DNA of 64,000 nucleotides, taken from Corticium candelabrum. Lineage: Eukaryota; Porifera; Homoscleromorpha; Homosclerophorida; Plakinidae. The notes under the pieces were generated by a model. The model was not told where the DNA came from and searched no databases. It saw only the letters and a list, made by a program, of their open reading frames with translations. Location: contig NC_085095.1 in assembly GCF_963422355.1 (NCBI RefSeq), positions 181,501 to 245,500 of the forward strand, read 5' to 3'. Positions within the stretch are counted from its first letter, which is position 1; every line of letters begins with the position of its first letter. Shown piece after piece: positions 21,837 through 33,693 of the stretch. The translations under genes were made by a program, and so were the position numbers.

Positions 21837-24316
21837 ATATTGTAGTTGGTGTACTTGTTTTTTGTTGTGCTTGTTTGCAGAGGGATAATTCTGCAAGTTT
21901 CTGTCAACAATGGACTTTCTTTCGTGTCCAGTAATGTTACAATTGATGTTCTCTTCTGTGAAGTAACTTACTACTTCTTGATAATATGAATGCCAAATTT
22001 ACTTTTGTGGTGTTTAGACAACTCATCATTCTAAATTTGGAATTATATGGATTCTTGCCATAATTGGTGCAATTCTACTTTTTCTCTTGCTCTTGTTTCT
22101 GCTGTGGTGGTTTTGGCCACTCTGTGTAAACAAATATTGTTGTATATTTGACAAAAGGCTCTTGGTTAATACTAGGTACTTGTGGATACAGGTTGGAGGA
22201 GTTGAGATTCTTGAACCAGAAGAAGAGGTTAGAATATTTTTATAGTATGGACATTCTTCTAGCTTATATAGACCAAATGACTTTCGGTTGTAACTAAACT
22301 CTCTTGTAAGACATTATGATAGGCACAGAAAACTGACCAAATGAAGGTCGATCAGCAGTTGCTGCATAATAAAGCAGCAGTAGCATTGTACAATTATTTT
22401 AGTTCAGTTGGTATTCAATAACCTAGGGGAAAGAAACATATCAGTGATACATACATATAGACGAGAAAGTTATATAGTTGGGAAGTGATAATTGAAAAGA
22501 AGAAAAGTACACATGCATGTTGAAAAATGTGTAGCAACTCATTTTATTATTCAATCTTGTTAGCTCTTTGTTTTGGCTTAAACTGATTGTTCCACGTATG
22601 CAGGAAGATGAGCAAGAGCCTCATCGTGTTGTTACTGCATCTTATTATGGTGGAAGAGGACCAGGTGGTATCAGTGGAATGCGTGTCGATTGGGGCTATA
22701 AAGGCTCAACCAAAGAAGGGTCAAAGTTGATACCAGCCAAGGCTAGTGGACCATTTGTATTTTATTAAATATATTGATAAGGGGGTGGTAAATGTTTAGG
22801 ATGCCATAATAACTGAGCCACTTCTAGATTCGCCTGCTAAAGAGTCAGGTTGCTGTGTTGGAGTGAAGGTTTTGTTTGACATCTGATTGCTGTTAATTTA
22901 TAGTTTGATAATTGTGTAAATGCAGGGAGCTTTCGCTGGCTGCTGGGCTGCAGTTGTGGCCAAATACTTATATCTAGCTTCATTCAGACCTGTCAGAAAA
23001 CGCTCAGTAAGAAAGCATGTCATGCTGTTAACTGCTAAAGGATAGATTGTGACTTAATTTACATGTTGCTCTGCTGTTTTTGTTGAAGCTGCATGCCTAT
23101 ATACTTGGATCACTCTTGTTTTCATTTTTGATTTAGTTACTTGGAATCAGGAGGTATTGTTGTGTGTTTTGTTATTATTGATTGTATTATTGTATTATTG
23201 TATTATTGTATTATTGTATTATTGTATTATTGTATTATTGATTGTGTCATGATGCCCTCCATGATGGGCAAGTGGGGTCTTTACCCCCATCTGGGCACCC
23301 ACCAACCCCGCAGGTGAGCCCAGCAGGGTACATGCTTCTATGTAGTCCACACGGCGATCAATGACTAGCCAATTCGATGTAGATTGCATTGTTATTGTAT
23401 TGTGTGTCACTATGCCCCTCCATAATGGGCAAGTGGGGTCTTAACCCCCATCTGGGCGCCCACCAACCCGGCAGGTGAGCCCAGCGGGGTACATGTTTCA
23501 ATGTAGTCCACACGGCGATCAATGACTAGCCAATTCGATATAGATTGCAGGCATTACAGTGACCGCGAACATCGAGACAGCACGCCTAGTGGACATCAAT
23601 GACCACCAGGAAAGCACTGAACGTCATCGTCAACGGACCGTTCGACAGACCACAGAAACTCCACGACGACTGAAACGAGTCATAGTCGCATGGATAAAGC
23701 TAGAGAAACATGAGAAAGAAAGACAGACAAGTTTCATAATTTACTGTCGTCACTGGGGTTTGAACTCCCAAACCATGAAGTGTTAGCCATTGTCGCTAAC
23801 CACTAAGCCACGACGGTGACTTTATTGTATTTATTATTGTATTATTATTGTATTATTATTGTATTATTATTGTATTTATTATTGTGTCGTGCTCAACCAG
23901 ATCAGTCTGGTTTGTAAAGTCTATTACAAGTACCGAAAGCAAACCCTGCTTCAGAAGTACTTAGACCATCACGGCTGTCTAGAAAGAAGACATGACTTTA
24001 CGAAGGATCCGAGTAGATCCCAGAAGCACTGTTTTCTGTAAGTGCTGCAGGTTGTGATGACCTGGAATAATGTATTATTAGTGTATTATTTTTTAAAAGT
24101 GTTATTATTGTATTATTATTGTATTATTATTGTATTATTTTTAAAAAAGTATTATTGTATTATTATTGTATTATTATTGTATTATTTTTTAAAAGTATTA
24201 TTGTATTATTATGGTATTATTGATTCGTTCACTCTTGTGTTTTGCAGCATGTCTCTTCTAGATCAAAACTGAAGTCTTCTGAGTCTGGGAAAGCATCAAA
24301 AGCTCCAAAGAATTAG
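16648..24316 (+). CDS. ANTXR: ANTXR-like transmembrane receptor A (vWA domain, first of three tandem copies)
   Basis: Eighteen exons: 16648–16772, 18423–18497, 18843–18914, 19170–19251, 19317–19341, 19406–19479, 19818–19886, 19957–20040, 20098–20158, 20967–21065, 21129–21201, 21881–21962, 22018–22125, 22192–22227, 22604–22741, 22800–22868, 22926–23006, 24248–24316 (473 aa). Signal peptide; vWA domain with MIDAS ([23 protein letters not shown]) to about residue 202; membrane-proximal Ig-like ANTXR domain ([13 protein letters not shown]…) to 307; one TM helix ending LLWWFWPLC; cytoplasmic [11 protein letters not shown]…GSTKEGSK motif. Relatives bind collagen and other matrix proteins and couple to actin. 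Exon 15 is followed by a GC donor (AAG|GCTAGT) where B and C have GT. The tail ends KASKAPKN, lacking the proline-rich C-terminus of B and C. Introns hold (GT)n arrays, SINEs and a LINE end. Confidence 0.9.
19014..19070. repeat. (GT)n microsatellite
   Basis: Pure GT run in ANTXR-like A intron 3, preceded by a short (TTA)n run. Confidence 0.95.
20491..20568. repeat. (GT)n then (CTGT)n microsatellite
   Basis: A GT run passes into CTGT units in ANTXR-like A intron 9; a related CTGT cluster follows at about 20726–20750. Confidence 0.9.
21509..21838 (+). mobile_element. SINE fragment sandwiched between two long (GT)n arrays
   Basis: Two (GT)n runs (21509–21600 and 21747–21834) flank about 130 bp beginning GAGCACCTGGCCAGGCTC. 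That stretch matches, in inverse orientation, part of the SINE at 37430–37830 (GAGCACC…GGCTCAGGAGAATTGCTAGC and CAGTAGTGCACGGGTGCC, allowing mismatches). It is a truncated body of the same SINE family, in ANTXR-like A intron 11. Confidence 0.6.
23247..23395 (-). repeat. Second, truncated copy of the 3' half of the neighbouring SINE
   Basis: About 146 bp starting with the ATGATGGGCAAGTGGGGTCT region is repeated at 23402–23550 with few differences. The intervening and flanking bases are ATTGTATTATTG-type tail repeats, so both look like the 3' end of one SINE family on the minus strand. Confidence 0.75.
23402..23822 (-). mobile_element. tRNA-derived SINE, minus strand
   Basis: Read on the minus strand from 23822, the head has TGGCTTAGTGGTTAGCGAC (A-box) and GGGAGTTCAAACCCC (B-box-like), i.e. 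a tRNA-like RNA polymerase III promoter. The body then runs to a tail of CACAATACAATAAC-type repeats. It lies in the last intron of ANTXR-like A. Confidence 0.75.
23823..24072 (-). mobile_element. LINE 3' end, minus strand
   Basis: 23881–24068 is the reverse complement of about 48800–48990: it contains GTGTCGTGCTCAACCAGATC and the TCTAGAAAGAAGACATGAC stretch. TTATTG-type repeats on the left represent the 3' tail, and similar AT-rich repeats continue to about 24225. Confidence 0.8.
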
Positions 24317-25231
24317 GAATACAATTGTTAAAATAGAACTAGTACACTTGGTACGTACGTGCAAGCAGATACTTCATGTACATTGCAGACACAGCCAGAC
24401 TGCAGATGTACAGAATCTATATGGTGAATATGCCTAGTGTATGCTAGAGTCGTTTGTCTAATAGAAGATTAAATGCAACGTAAACATATCACTTAATTGG
24501 CGTATTTAATTAATTATTTAATTAATTAATTAATGAAAGTACCGGTGCTGATTCCGCAGATTAACGTATACTTCTACTGCGCATGCGTCCCGAGAAATCA
24601 CTCCTAACAAGAACAAAGCAAATCCAAAAATCGAAATCTAAGAAAACACCACTTCTTCTTACCTGTAAAAGCTCTTTTCGCCGTTAACATCCACCGTGCA
24701 AGTAGATACAGCGGTAACGTACTAATATACAGACAGATCTGTATCTGGCCTGGATCTAGTCTCGGACTGTCTCTTGCACAGCCCCAAAAAGACCCCAACT
24801 TTTTAGTAGACCCGCCAACGTAGAAAAGGGGGAGGGGCTGGAGACCTCAAGCCTCTGCCGCGCATGCGCTTAAACGCCGCACAATATCCGGGTATACAAA
24901 ACAGGCGGTACCTAAAAGTGTGGCGTGTTTGCTCTCAGTTTGTTATCACTCGAAGCTGCGAATTTATGAGCTGAATGGGGTGTACTTTGCTGACTGTATC
25001 AGAAGTGTATTATGTTGTAGTTTTGTTTGTTTGTTAGGTTAAATTTTGTGTGTAAATTAAGCTCCTACACTACTCTAACTCACCGTCTGCAAGTTTGAAG
25101 CCGAGCTTGAACGTTCACTAATCATTTTAGTATGATTTGGGTGGAGCTGAAGAACTCTAAGAGAGTACGGGACTTTTGTGTGTGATTTGGTCTGTGGTGT
25201 GTGCATGTTCATCTGTTGCGTTGTGATCAAA
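24317..25231. other. Intergenic between ANTXR-like A and B
   Basis: Contains two CpG-bearing palindromic sites, TGCGCATGCG (about 24580) and GCGCATGCGC (about 24860), resembling NRF-1 motifs, the second about 370 bp before the B start codon. On the minus strand 24798–24604 is open for 64 codons and includes a good donor (CAG|GTAAGAAG), possibly the first exon of a divergent transcript; I do not recognise it. Confidence 0.4.
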
Positions 25232-26025
25232 ATGCGTGTAGCAAGTGCAAGCGTCTGTTGTCTAGCGATTCTTTTGGCGGCATTCTTCTCTTTTAACCGA
25301 ACAACAGCAGCAGATTTGAAGCCGTGTAGAGGGGCTTTTGATGTTATTTTCGTTTTGGACAGGTATGCATGCATGCATGCAGTAACTATATCTTCACTGC
25401 ATTGCACTGTGTGTGTGCACTTCTGTATTGACCAGCACTGCAAGTTCTCATTCTGTTGCTTTGTTGTACCTTTGCAGCAGACAGTGTGCATTTTCACACT
25501 GAGGACGTTTTGCAATGCTGTTACTGGTTAGGTTTTCATTCTATTATATTTCTAGAGCTAGGTAATATTATACCTCTGCATGCATCAAATCCAATGTGTT
25601 TGAGTGCACGTCCAGAGTTTTGTCAGCTCTGTTGCAGTCACACTAGAACTAGAATAGACTCTATAGCATAAGGATTCCGAGTACCACAAGAGGTGACTGC
25701 ACTGCTGTACATCTACATAGCTGCATAGATAATGCAGCCAAACCGCATTGCTAGAACGTGTCTCAGATAAGAAACGTCAGGTGCAGTGGCATGACTTTGT
25801 GGTTGTATTATACGTGAGTTGGGCTGATGTATAACTTCATTAGAAGTTATAGGAAGAGAGACAAGTATGGCTGTGAATATTGCAGCACCAATCTTTCATG
25901 TGATGTTTGTTGATCGGCTGTGTTTGCCACTTGTCAGAAGAATCGTGTTACTGTGGCACTTACAGCTGTGTTTGTTGATGCTGCACTTTTGTATAGCTGG
26001 ATATTTGGTTATTCATCTGTATGTT

Positions 26026-26090
<65 letters not shown>

Positions 26091-29000
26091 GTCTGAAGTC
26101 AATGCAGTGTTTAGTAGATATTGATAAGTTTGCTGGCAGATTTACAACTTTAAGTAAATTAAGTTGCTGCAGTAATGAAACTATATGCTGCAATACAAGT
26201 TAATTAATTCACTTATGTCATAATTTTTTTGTAGCTTAGCATTCAAAGCAGAATGATGACACTTAATTAATAGTGCAACTAATTTGTTGCATTAATACAG
26301 ATTTGTTTATTATTCTGTGATATTTTAGATCTGGATCTGTAGGGGGTTTGTTTGCAACCAGCACAGTTGCGTTTGTCCAGGACATATCTAGCCGTTTTGT
26401 CAGGTATGTATCATATATGTCCAGTGTCACAACATTTTAAAGTTGGGCATCTGTTTGTTTTTGTTGACTATACATGTATTCTTCTGTTATTGTTTTGTGT
26501 TGTATACTTTGTACTTATCTTGGCAACCTTACATGGTAAAGACATTGAATTTGAAGTTGATAGTTGTTTGGTTTTAGTCCTCTTCTTGGCATATCATTTA
26601 TCACGTTTTCAAATCATGGAGAATTACATCTGAGATTGACATCAAACAGGTTAGCTAACATATGCATGCTGTTGTCTGCTGTTGACACAGCATGCTATTG
26701 AGCAAATATCTATGTTCATGATTTTTAGTGCCGTTCTTGTTATTGGTGTACTCAGTACATTATACAGCATTTGTGTTGTAGAGTGTTTAGATGTTATTTA
26801 GTAGTCAGACAAAATTTGGAAATAACTTGTACAGTAGATGCAGGCACACGTGAAAATTAATGATATAGTTAGGAAAATACTGTCTAACGTTAATATTAAA
26901 TAAGTAGTTTGTGGTCATTGCCCACATGGAATTTTTCTGTTGCCCTTCTTCTTTGTCATTGCTCACATGGAATTTTCCTGCTATGTGGTCTTGCTTTAAG
27001 TGCTTGTGTTTTGTAGTGCTTAGATGTTGCTAGATTTGATTGTTTGCTGTGGCTTACATTAGAACTGCTGTTAATGAAGCATTGACTGAACTGAATAAAC
27101 TTCGTGGATCTGGAGGAACTAAGATGTACACAGGACTTGAAAAAGTTTGTTCTAATACACTGTATTGTAATTAGAGATTTGAACTTTAGCTTATATATGT
27201 GTCTCTGGTCTTAGGCTGTTGACCAGATTCAAAATAAAAGTGAGAATCAGAACATACATAAAACATTGCTGTTGCTTTTACCTTGTTATGTAGGTGAAAA
27301 TACTGTCAGCATTATTCTGGTTTTGACAGACGGACAAGATAATAATATTGATGAAGCTGTCAAGGAGGTTCCTAAGTTTGAGATGAATAGCTTATTTATT
27401 TAATTATATTAATTAACTGAGAACTCTCTTACAATAGTCAATACATTTGTTGGCTCTCATTTGTGCTCTTCTTTGATTTGTGCATGTTGACTGTTTATGC
27501 GAACTCAGTGGGAGCTGAGGTGATTGTGCTTGCAAAGTTTTGCTTGAATCAGAGCAAAGGTGTTGGAGGAGATTATCTGTAGTGAGAAAACAGTGTGTTT
27601 TCATTGTATGCAAATATACCTACATACACAAAATGATTGGCAATATTATCATCTTACTGTATTAGTGTTGTATTCATAAATGGGTGTGTTGTTGGACAGG
27701 CTGAGAAAGCCAGACAGTTTGGTGCTGTGGTGTTTGCTGTGGGAGTGGCAGACTTTAGTCATGAGCAGGTAATGAACTCACTGAGTGTGTAACACTGTTT
27801 ACTGATTGGCAGTTTTATAGCTGGTGCAAGTGGCTGACAAGCCAGCCAGTGAACATGTATTTGAAGCACAACGCTTTGATGACCTTCCCAAACTTGTTGA
27901 AAGTGTATGTATATGTTTGTGTCTGTTTGTGTGCTAATTTGACGTTATTGATTGGTATCTATAGATAATCAACAGAACATGTATCGAAATACTGTCTGCA
28001 GAACCCACAGAGTTGTGTAGAGAATTCAACAACAGTATGTCCATTTAGTTGATCAAATAATTGACAGTAAGGTGTACCATATGATTGCAGGAAATCATTC
28101 TATTGTTATTAATGGGAATGGATTCACTAGGGGACGAAAAGCAAGTGACATTTTGTGCAAATTCAAATTCAATGCTTCATTCAACCACAGTATGTTTGTT
28201 GTATTTGTCAGTTGGTGCAGTACTAACTTGCCTTGTGATTGATTCAGTCACCAGACCACAGTATCCTGTTCAAGATTATCGTTTAGTGTGCAACTTTTAT
28301 GCTGTTTCTGAAAATGCAAGGTGATCTGGTTGCTAATAAACATAGATATTAACATATAAGGTATTTCCAACATTTAATGAGCATGAAGAAAGTCTCACTT
28401 TTTATTGGTCATTTTTAATTTCCGAGAATAAACACTAGCAAGTGACATCATTGTTGCAGAGAAAGTGTTAATTTAATAATAATTTACGCTGACAACCAGA
28501 CCTGCATGTTGAAAAAAAGGAGAATGCATTCCACGGATTATTAGCCAGTTCGTCATCTGTTTCTTTTCTACAACATTTATAAGACTCTGCGCTGCTTCTC
28601 TTGCTTGAAGAAGGTACTAGTAGATATTCCTTTAGAACAGATTGTGTTGATGCTTTCGTTTGCTGTTGCCTTGTACAGGGCTGATTTCTTTGCAACTGAG
28701 TACCTTTACCAAATAGCAGTGTCATAGTAACCTAGATAAACTAATTTGTGCAAGTTTGTGCAATTGCACCTTAACAATCAGAGAATTAAATTTTAAGGTT
28801 CTTTCCTGTGAGACACTTTTTATGCCAAAAGCTTTCTATTTATCTCAGTACTTGCTAAATAGTTAACGAGGCAATGTAATGAGTTTTAGAAGTATTTATA
28901 TGCATAGTGGGCATTGGAATGATGACAATGCATGTACACATTGCTCTTTAGCAGTGTGTCTGAGGACCATTTGACTCAAGCATGGAAAGTACCAGTTTAT

Positions 29001-32000
29001 ATTAACTTTATAACATGTGTGGTCTGCAGGAGTTAGTGAGACCTGCACCAGTTAAATAGTGCACAGTCAGTTTAGCTGTACCAGGTGTGCTAAAGCAGTG
29101 ATTGTGCAACAATAGATTACCATAACTTTCAACAAGTACTGAATGATCTAGTCATAGGTTTAACCAGCTAAAATCTTACCTAAATTTAGTCATAAGTTAA
29201 TGCTTATTGTTTTATCAGGTTATCTTGCCAGGCAACTATAGCACTAAGTGTCATTAGCATATTAACACACTGAATGCTATTATGGTATTACAAAATTGCT
29301 TCCAAAGTAGACCAATAATTAAACTTCTGAATATCCTGTACAATGCTATTATTTCTTTGTTGTAATCAACCTGACTGGATAATTCTTATTACTCGTAGAG
29401 GGATCGTTCTGCAGGTTTCTGTCAACAATGGCCATTCATATGTATCCAGCAATGTCTTTCTCAATGTTATTGAATGTGGAACGACTCGAGTTACTCCAGT
29501 AAGACGTTTATTACTTAATCACCAAACTGCCAATGTCTATGGTATTTAGGCAGTTGTTTTGTTGATAATACTTTGTAGGTATAATGGTTATTGTTGCTTC
29601 TGTTGCAGCGTATAGAGACTGTAAATTGATTCATTTCAATTTGTTAACTGTAGGTAATAAAAAAATCGAGTCTCGAAGTATCATCAGCAGAACCCACTGA
29701 ATTATGTGGTGAAGGTAACAAATCATTTTAGTAATTGTGTTAATTAATTAAAGGTATGAACCTTGTTTTTCTATTGCCATTGACTATGTAACGCTGTTTC
29801 AGGAAATCATTCAATTACCGTTCATGGCAATGCATTTACTAGAGTCAGTGAAATTTCATGCAACTTTACATTCAATACTACATGGAATTATGGTATGTGT
29901 ATTGTCATTGTAGAGTTGCAGATCACTTGTTGCTAACTAGGTTTCTCATTGGTTTAGTCACCAGACCACAGTATCCTGTTCAACATAATCACTTTGTGTG
30001 CAAATTACCTATAGTATCTAAAGATAAGAGGTGTTTTTGTTTTAGTAAAAATTACTAAATTGTGTTTACTGTCAGTTTGCTTGTTTTGTGTACTCCCTTT
30101 ATGCATTAGATTCTGAATTTGGAAATCAAACTATTCTATTATTAATTAAACAAATCTGATTTGCTGTTTAAATTTTATTGGATGTAGAGAACATGTAGTT
30201 AGTGCACAAGTTATAGGTCATGTAATCCATTGCAGTCGATAGTAGCCAACTGTACTGATTAGCAAAGTTAAATGAGTCCAGCCAGCAGCTAGATGTGTTT
30301 ATAAACATGACAGACATGAGATTACATTATATGTTGATTTTGGTATCTTTGATTGGATATGTGTATTGTTTCTTGTTTAGTGTTTCTCTGTCGCAGTCAA
30401 TTAAATGTAACTGGTTGTTGTCATCATATTAATTGTGTTTCTTATAGAGACATTATTTTGCGGGTTTCTGTCAACAATGGCAATTCACGTGTGTCTAGAA
30501 ATTTTTCCCTCAAAGTTACCACTTGTGAAAGTTCAGTAAGATGCTTTGTTTGTTTTGTGTAATTTCAAAACTTTTGAAAAATTCTGTGGTATATAGGCAG
30601 CTAATATGTCACTGATTATTGCTGTAATTGTCATTGCTTTTATCCTCCTTTTGGCTTTGCTTTGGTGGTTCTGGCCACTTTGTGTAAGTGCTGAATTTTA
30701 TGTGAAGATGGCATACTACTATATATAGTCTGGACGATGTTTTGCACAGATTGGAGGACGTAAACCTGAGCCAGAGGTGGAGGTTAGACAACATTAATAT
30801 CCTTCATAATACTGTTTGTTGCAATTCTGTTAACCAGTAGTGAAAATTGTTCTGTTTGTACCTTATGTCACAGTCTGTTTAGTGTGTCGATCTATACAAA
30901 CGTAAGCACTTTGGTCATTTGAGAGACTCTGCAATGTACTTGTTTGTTGTTATTGCATTTATTAATTCATATGAAATGTGTAAGCTGTTGTGTACAGCTC
31001 ACTGTTGATGTGTTGTTTAACGGTAGTCAGTCTAATTGTAGTGCTTTGTCAGGAGGAGAAAAAGCAGCCTTCTCGTAATGTCAGTGCGTCTTACTATGGT
31101 GGAAGAGGGGCAGGTGGCATTAGCACAATGCGAGTAGACTGGGGTGACAAAGGTTCAACCAAAGAGGGCTCAAAGCTGACACCAGCTAAGGTTATTGGAT
31201 TACATTTATATTATACAATAACTTGCTGCATCGAAACTACGGTCTACTGTCTAATACTTTAGGATGCCACAGTGACTGAGCCACCCTCAGATCAGCATGC
31301 TGAAGAGCCAGGTTGCTGTGATCAGCTAAAGGTTAGCAGTTGTTAGTGTAGCAATTATTGTAGTTGATGTTGAATTACAACCTATTGTACATGTACAGGG
31401 TGCATTTGCTAGCTGTTGGGCTTCCGTTGTGGCTAAGTATGTATATTTGGCTTCCTTCAGACCTGTTAGAGGAAGATCAGTAAGAATTGCTTAAGAGCAA
31501 TTTACAATGTTTCATTGCTCGTTACTGTATCATGCTGCTGTAAGGTTTGTTGATTATTGAAATGATATCTAGATGTTTAGTAGCTTAAGTCAACAAACAA
31601 CGTTTAGCTTTGTCATTTAGAAGACTGAAGGGCTGGGTGTTGTTTTCAATTTCTCCATAATGTGCATCTAGTGTTTATGCTGTTTTGTCTATATAAATTG
31701 TCAACAAGTAGCTGCTGATTGAATAACAGTGGTTTAGTGAGTTCTTTTCCAAGATGAGAATGTTGAAACAAGCATGTATGATTAGGAACTGGTTTTTCTG
31801 AATGGCAAGGTTTTGTTTTCCTTGAATGTATTTTGTGCATTCTGATGCTCTTTGCTGGTTGTAGTAAATTTATAGGATAGCTCGGTACTTATTGTTGGTG
31901 CAGGTTGCTTGTAATAAAATCATTTTAGTTTGACTGCCGAGAATGACTGGCTTTGATCTTTCTGATTATAATAAGCTTGAGCTTTTTTGGTCATTTTGCT

Positions 32001-32183
32001 TGATACATTGATTGATCCAATAATGGTGTTGAAGGCATGAAGAGTGCACATACTGTAACTGGTGTAGTACATATTGTAAAGGAGTTAGAAGGTACATTTT
32101 TGGTGTTCTGCTAATTAAACATAGAGCACACCTTGTAATTCACTCATGCTAGTTAAGTTAAGTGTTTGTAGTCTGTTGTTGTG

Positions 32184-32259
<76 letters not shown>

Positions 32260-32685
32260 TGTGTTGAGATTGGTTTCTCTACTTTACAGCACTGCTTCTC
32301 TTCTAAACCGAAATCTTATAGTCCCAATGCTAGGAAGGCTTCAACAGCTTCCAATGTATGTATTACATCATAGAGGAGTTTTGACTGCTGTAAATGCAAT
32401 CATGTGCTGTGTGTATGCAGAAGACTTTGGTTAGTAGAGAGAGAAGTGGATCTAGGTCAACATCAGCTGCTCCTGCGACTCCTACCAAGAAATCAACATC
32501 TACAGAGATCACTAATGATAGACCAAAGCCCACTCCAAGGTGCATTAGTAACTTTTATCAACTAACAGGTGCATGGTTAGAGTTGTCTGCTTTTAATATT
32601 GTACTGTAGACGGCCAGAGAGTACCTCGAAAGCACCACCTCCACGCCCTAAACCGCCAGTTGCCAAAGTTTCTTCTACGAGTTGA
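25232..32685 (+). CDS. ANTXR: ANTXR-like receptor B with tandemly duplicated extracellular Ig-like domain
   Basis: Twenty-four exons: 25232–25362, 26329–26403, 26578–26649, 27063–27144, 27215–27239, 27294–27367, 27700–27768, 27821–27904, 27965–28034, 28091–28189, 28248–28320, 29399–29498, then the repeated set 29654–29714, 29803–29892, 29958–30030, 30448–30535, then 30597–30683, 30750–30782, 31053–31190, 31263–31331, 31399–31479, 32290–32355, 32421–32539, 32610–32685 (644 aa). Signal peptide, vWA with MIDAS ([23 protein letters not shown]) to about residue 204, first ANTXR Ig-like domain 205–318, second 319–422, TM ending [20 protein letters not shown] cytoplasmic motif, proline-rich end (APPPRPKPP). 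All exon phases agree across the duplication, so the doubled domain should be translated. Other ANTXR proteins I know carry one such domain. Confidence 0.9.
26031..26087. repeat. (CA)n microsatellite
   Basis: Pure CA run in intron 1 of ANTXR-like B. Confidence 0.95.
32186..32251. repeat. (TA)n microsatellite
   Basis: Pure TA run about 40 bp before exon 22 of ANTXR-like B. Confidence 0.95.
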
Positions 32686-33693
32686 TTAATTAATTAAAAG
32701 AGAACAAGAGCATGTACACACTTTGGACAACATTGTGATGACTGTGGATCGGTAGGGTGGTACTGGACTTGTTTTCCAACAGGTACATGTATATGACATT
32801 TACGTAGGTGATGTAGAAAGCTTTAATTGTACTGATTGATTACACAGTGTACAATAAAGTTAGCTTTTTAGTTTTTGGCATAGTGATGTACAATGTTCTT
32901 CTTTGATGATCTGAACTTAATTGCTGAATAACTTGCCGAGTTACTTGTCTAATTTGACCTATCATTACATGTACTGAAATCATGCAATTTATCGTGTAAA
33001 GTACCTAAATCTAAATTTGTTTGGTACACGTACTTGTATATACGAATCTAAAAATGTGCACACACATTGAATGATTGTAAATAGTGTTTATTAAGATATA
33101 TCTAGGCTTTATAATCTGAGGTAAAGAAGACAAGTGTAGATCATGATCAAATCGTTTGAGTTATTGGAGGTGTTCGAACTGATGACCATTTTGATCTAGA
33201 CACAGATATAGACAGATAATCATTCAAAGTGTGGACACCCTGGATAATCATATCTGGTTATTATATATATGGGGCTGTATCACGTGATGCTTGCGTATAA
33301 TAGTCAGACTAATTAATTAGTAATTATTCGTTAAATTTATGTAGCCACGTCTTTGCAGTTCTTACTGGGCACTCTTGAGTTTCGTAAAGTTATGCATGTG
33401 CTGTAATGATCAATTTAATTAATTAATCAATTTAAATTTAGCTAGACTGCATGTCACATAAAAGTGTGCTTTGCTAAGTCAATAGGTGGAAGTACATAAC
33501 GTACTAGTAGAGTATGTATAGTATGTCTGTACACAGTGCCAAGAGATAGGCGGAGTAGGGCTTCGGACGCGACCACAGTCTTGGTTGCCAGACCACGTTT
33601 TCTAATTTCGGGGTGGGGACGAACAGACGTGTGAATCCTGCTAGTCTATATACGGCTGCGCAATTTGGGTTTTTTGCTCCGTTTGCGATCGAG
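32686..33693. other. Intergenic between ANTXR-like B and C, with B polyadenylation signal
   Basis: AATAAA at 32853–32858, about 170 bp after the B stop codon, is a likely poly(A) signal. The rest is AT-rich; the last 200 bp are the presumed promoter of copy C. No ORF is supported. Confidence 0.5.

Noticed and set aside
21505-21934. Cys/Val-rich frames such as CVCVCVCV
   Set aside because: They are translations of (GT)n arrays flanking a SINE fragment.
23740-23822. A possible tRNA gene on the minus strand (A- and B-box-like sequence)
   Set aside because: The cloverleaf cannot be completed by eye and the box region runs into a repeated SINE body; treated as a SINE head.
24604-24798. A 64-codon minus-strand frame with a hydrophobic stretch and good splice donor upstream of ANTXR-like B
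   Set aside because: Not called as a gene: no partner exon or homology could be found; at most a divergent non-coding first exon.
28468-28725. An 85-codon minus-strand ORF inside an ANTXR-like B intron
   Set aside because: Low-complexity basic and Ser-rich composition, no motif, no splice context.
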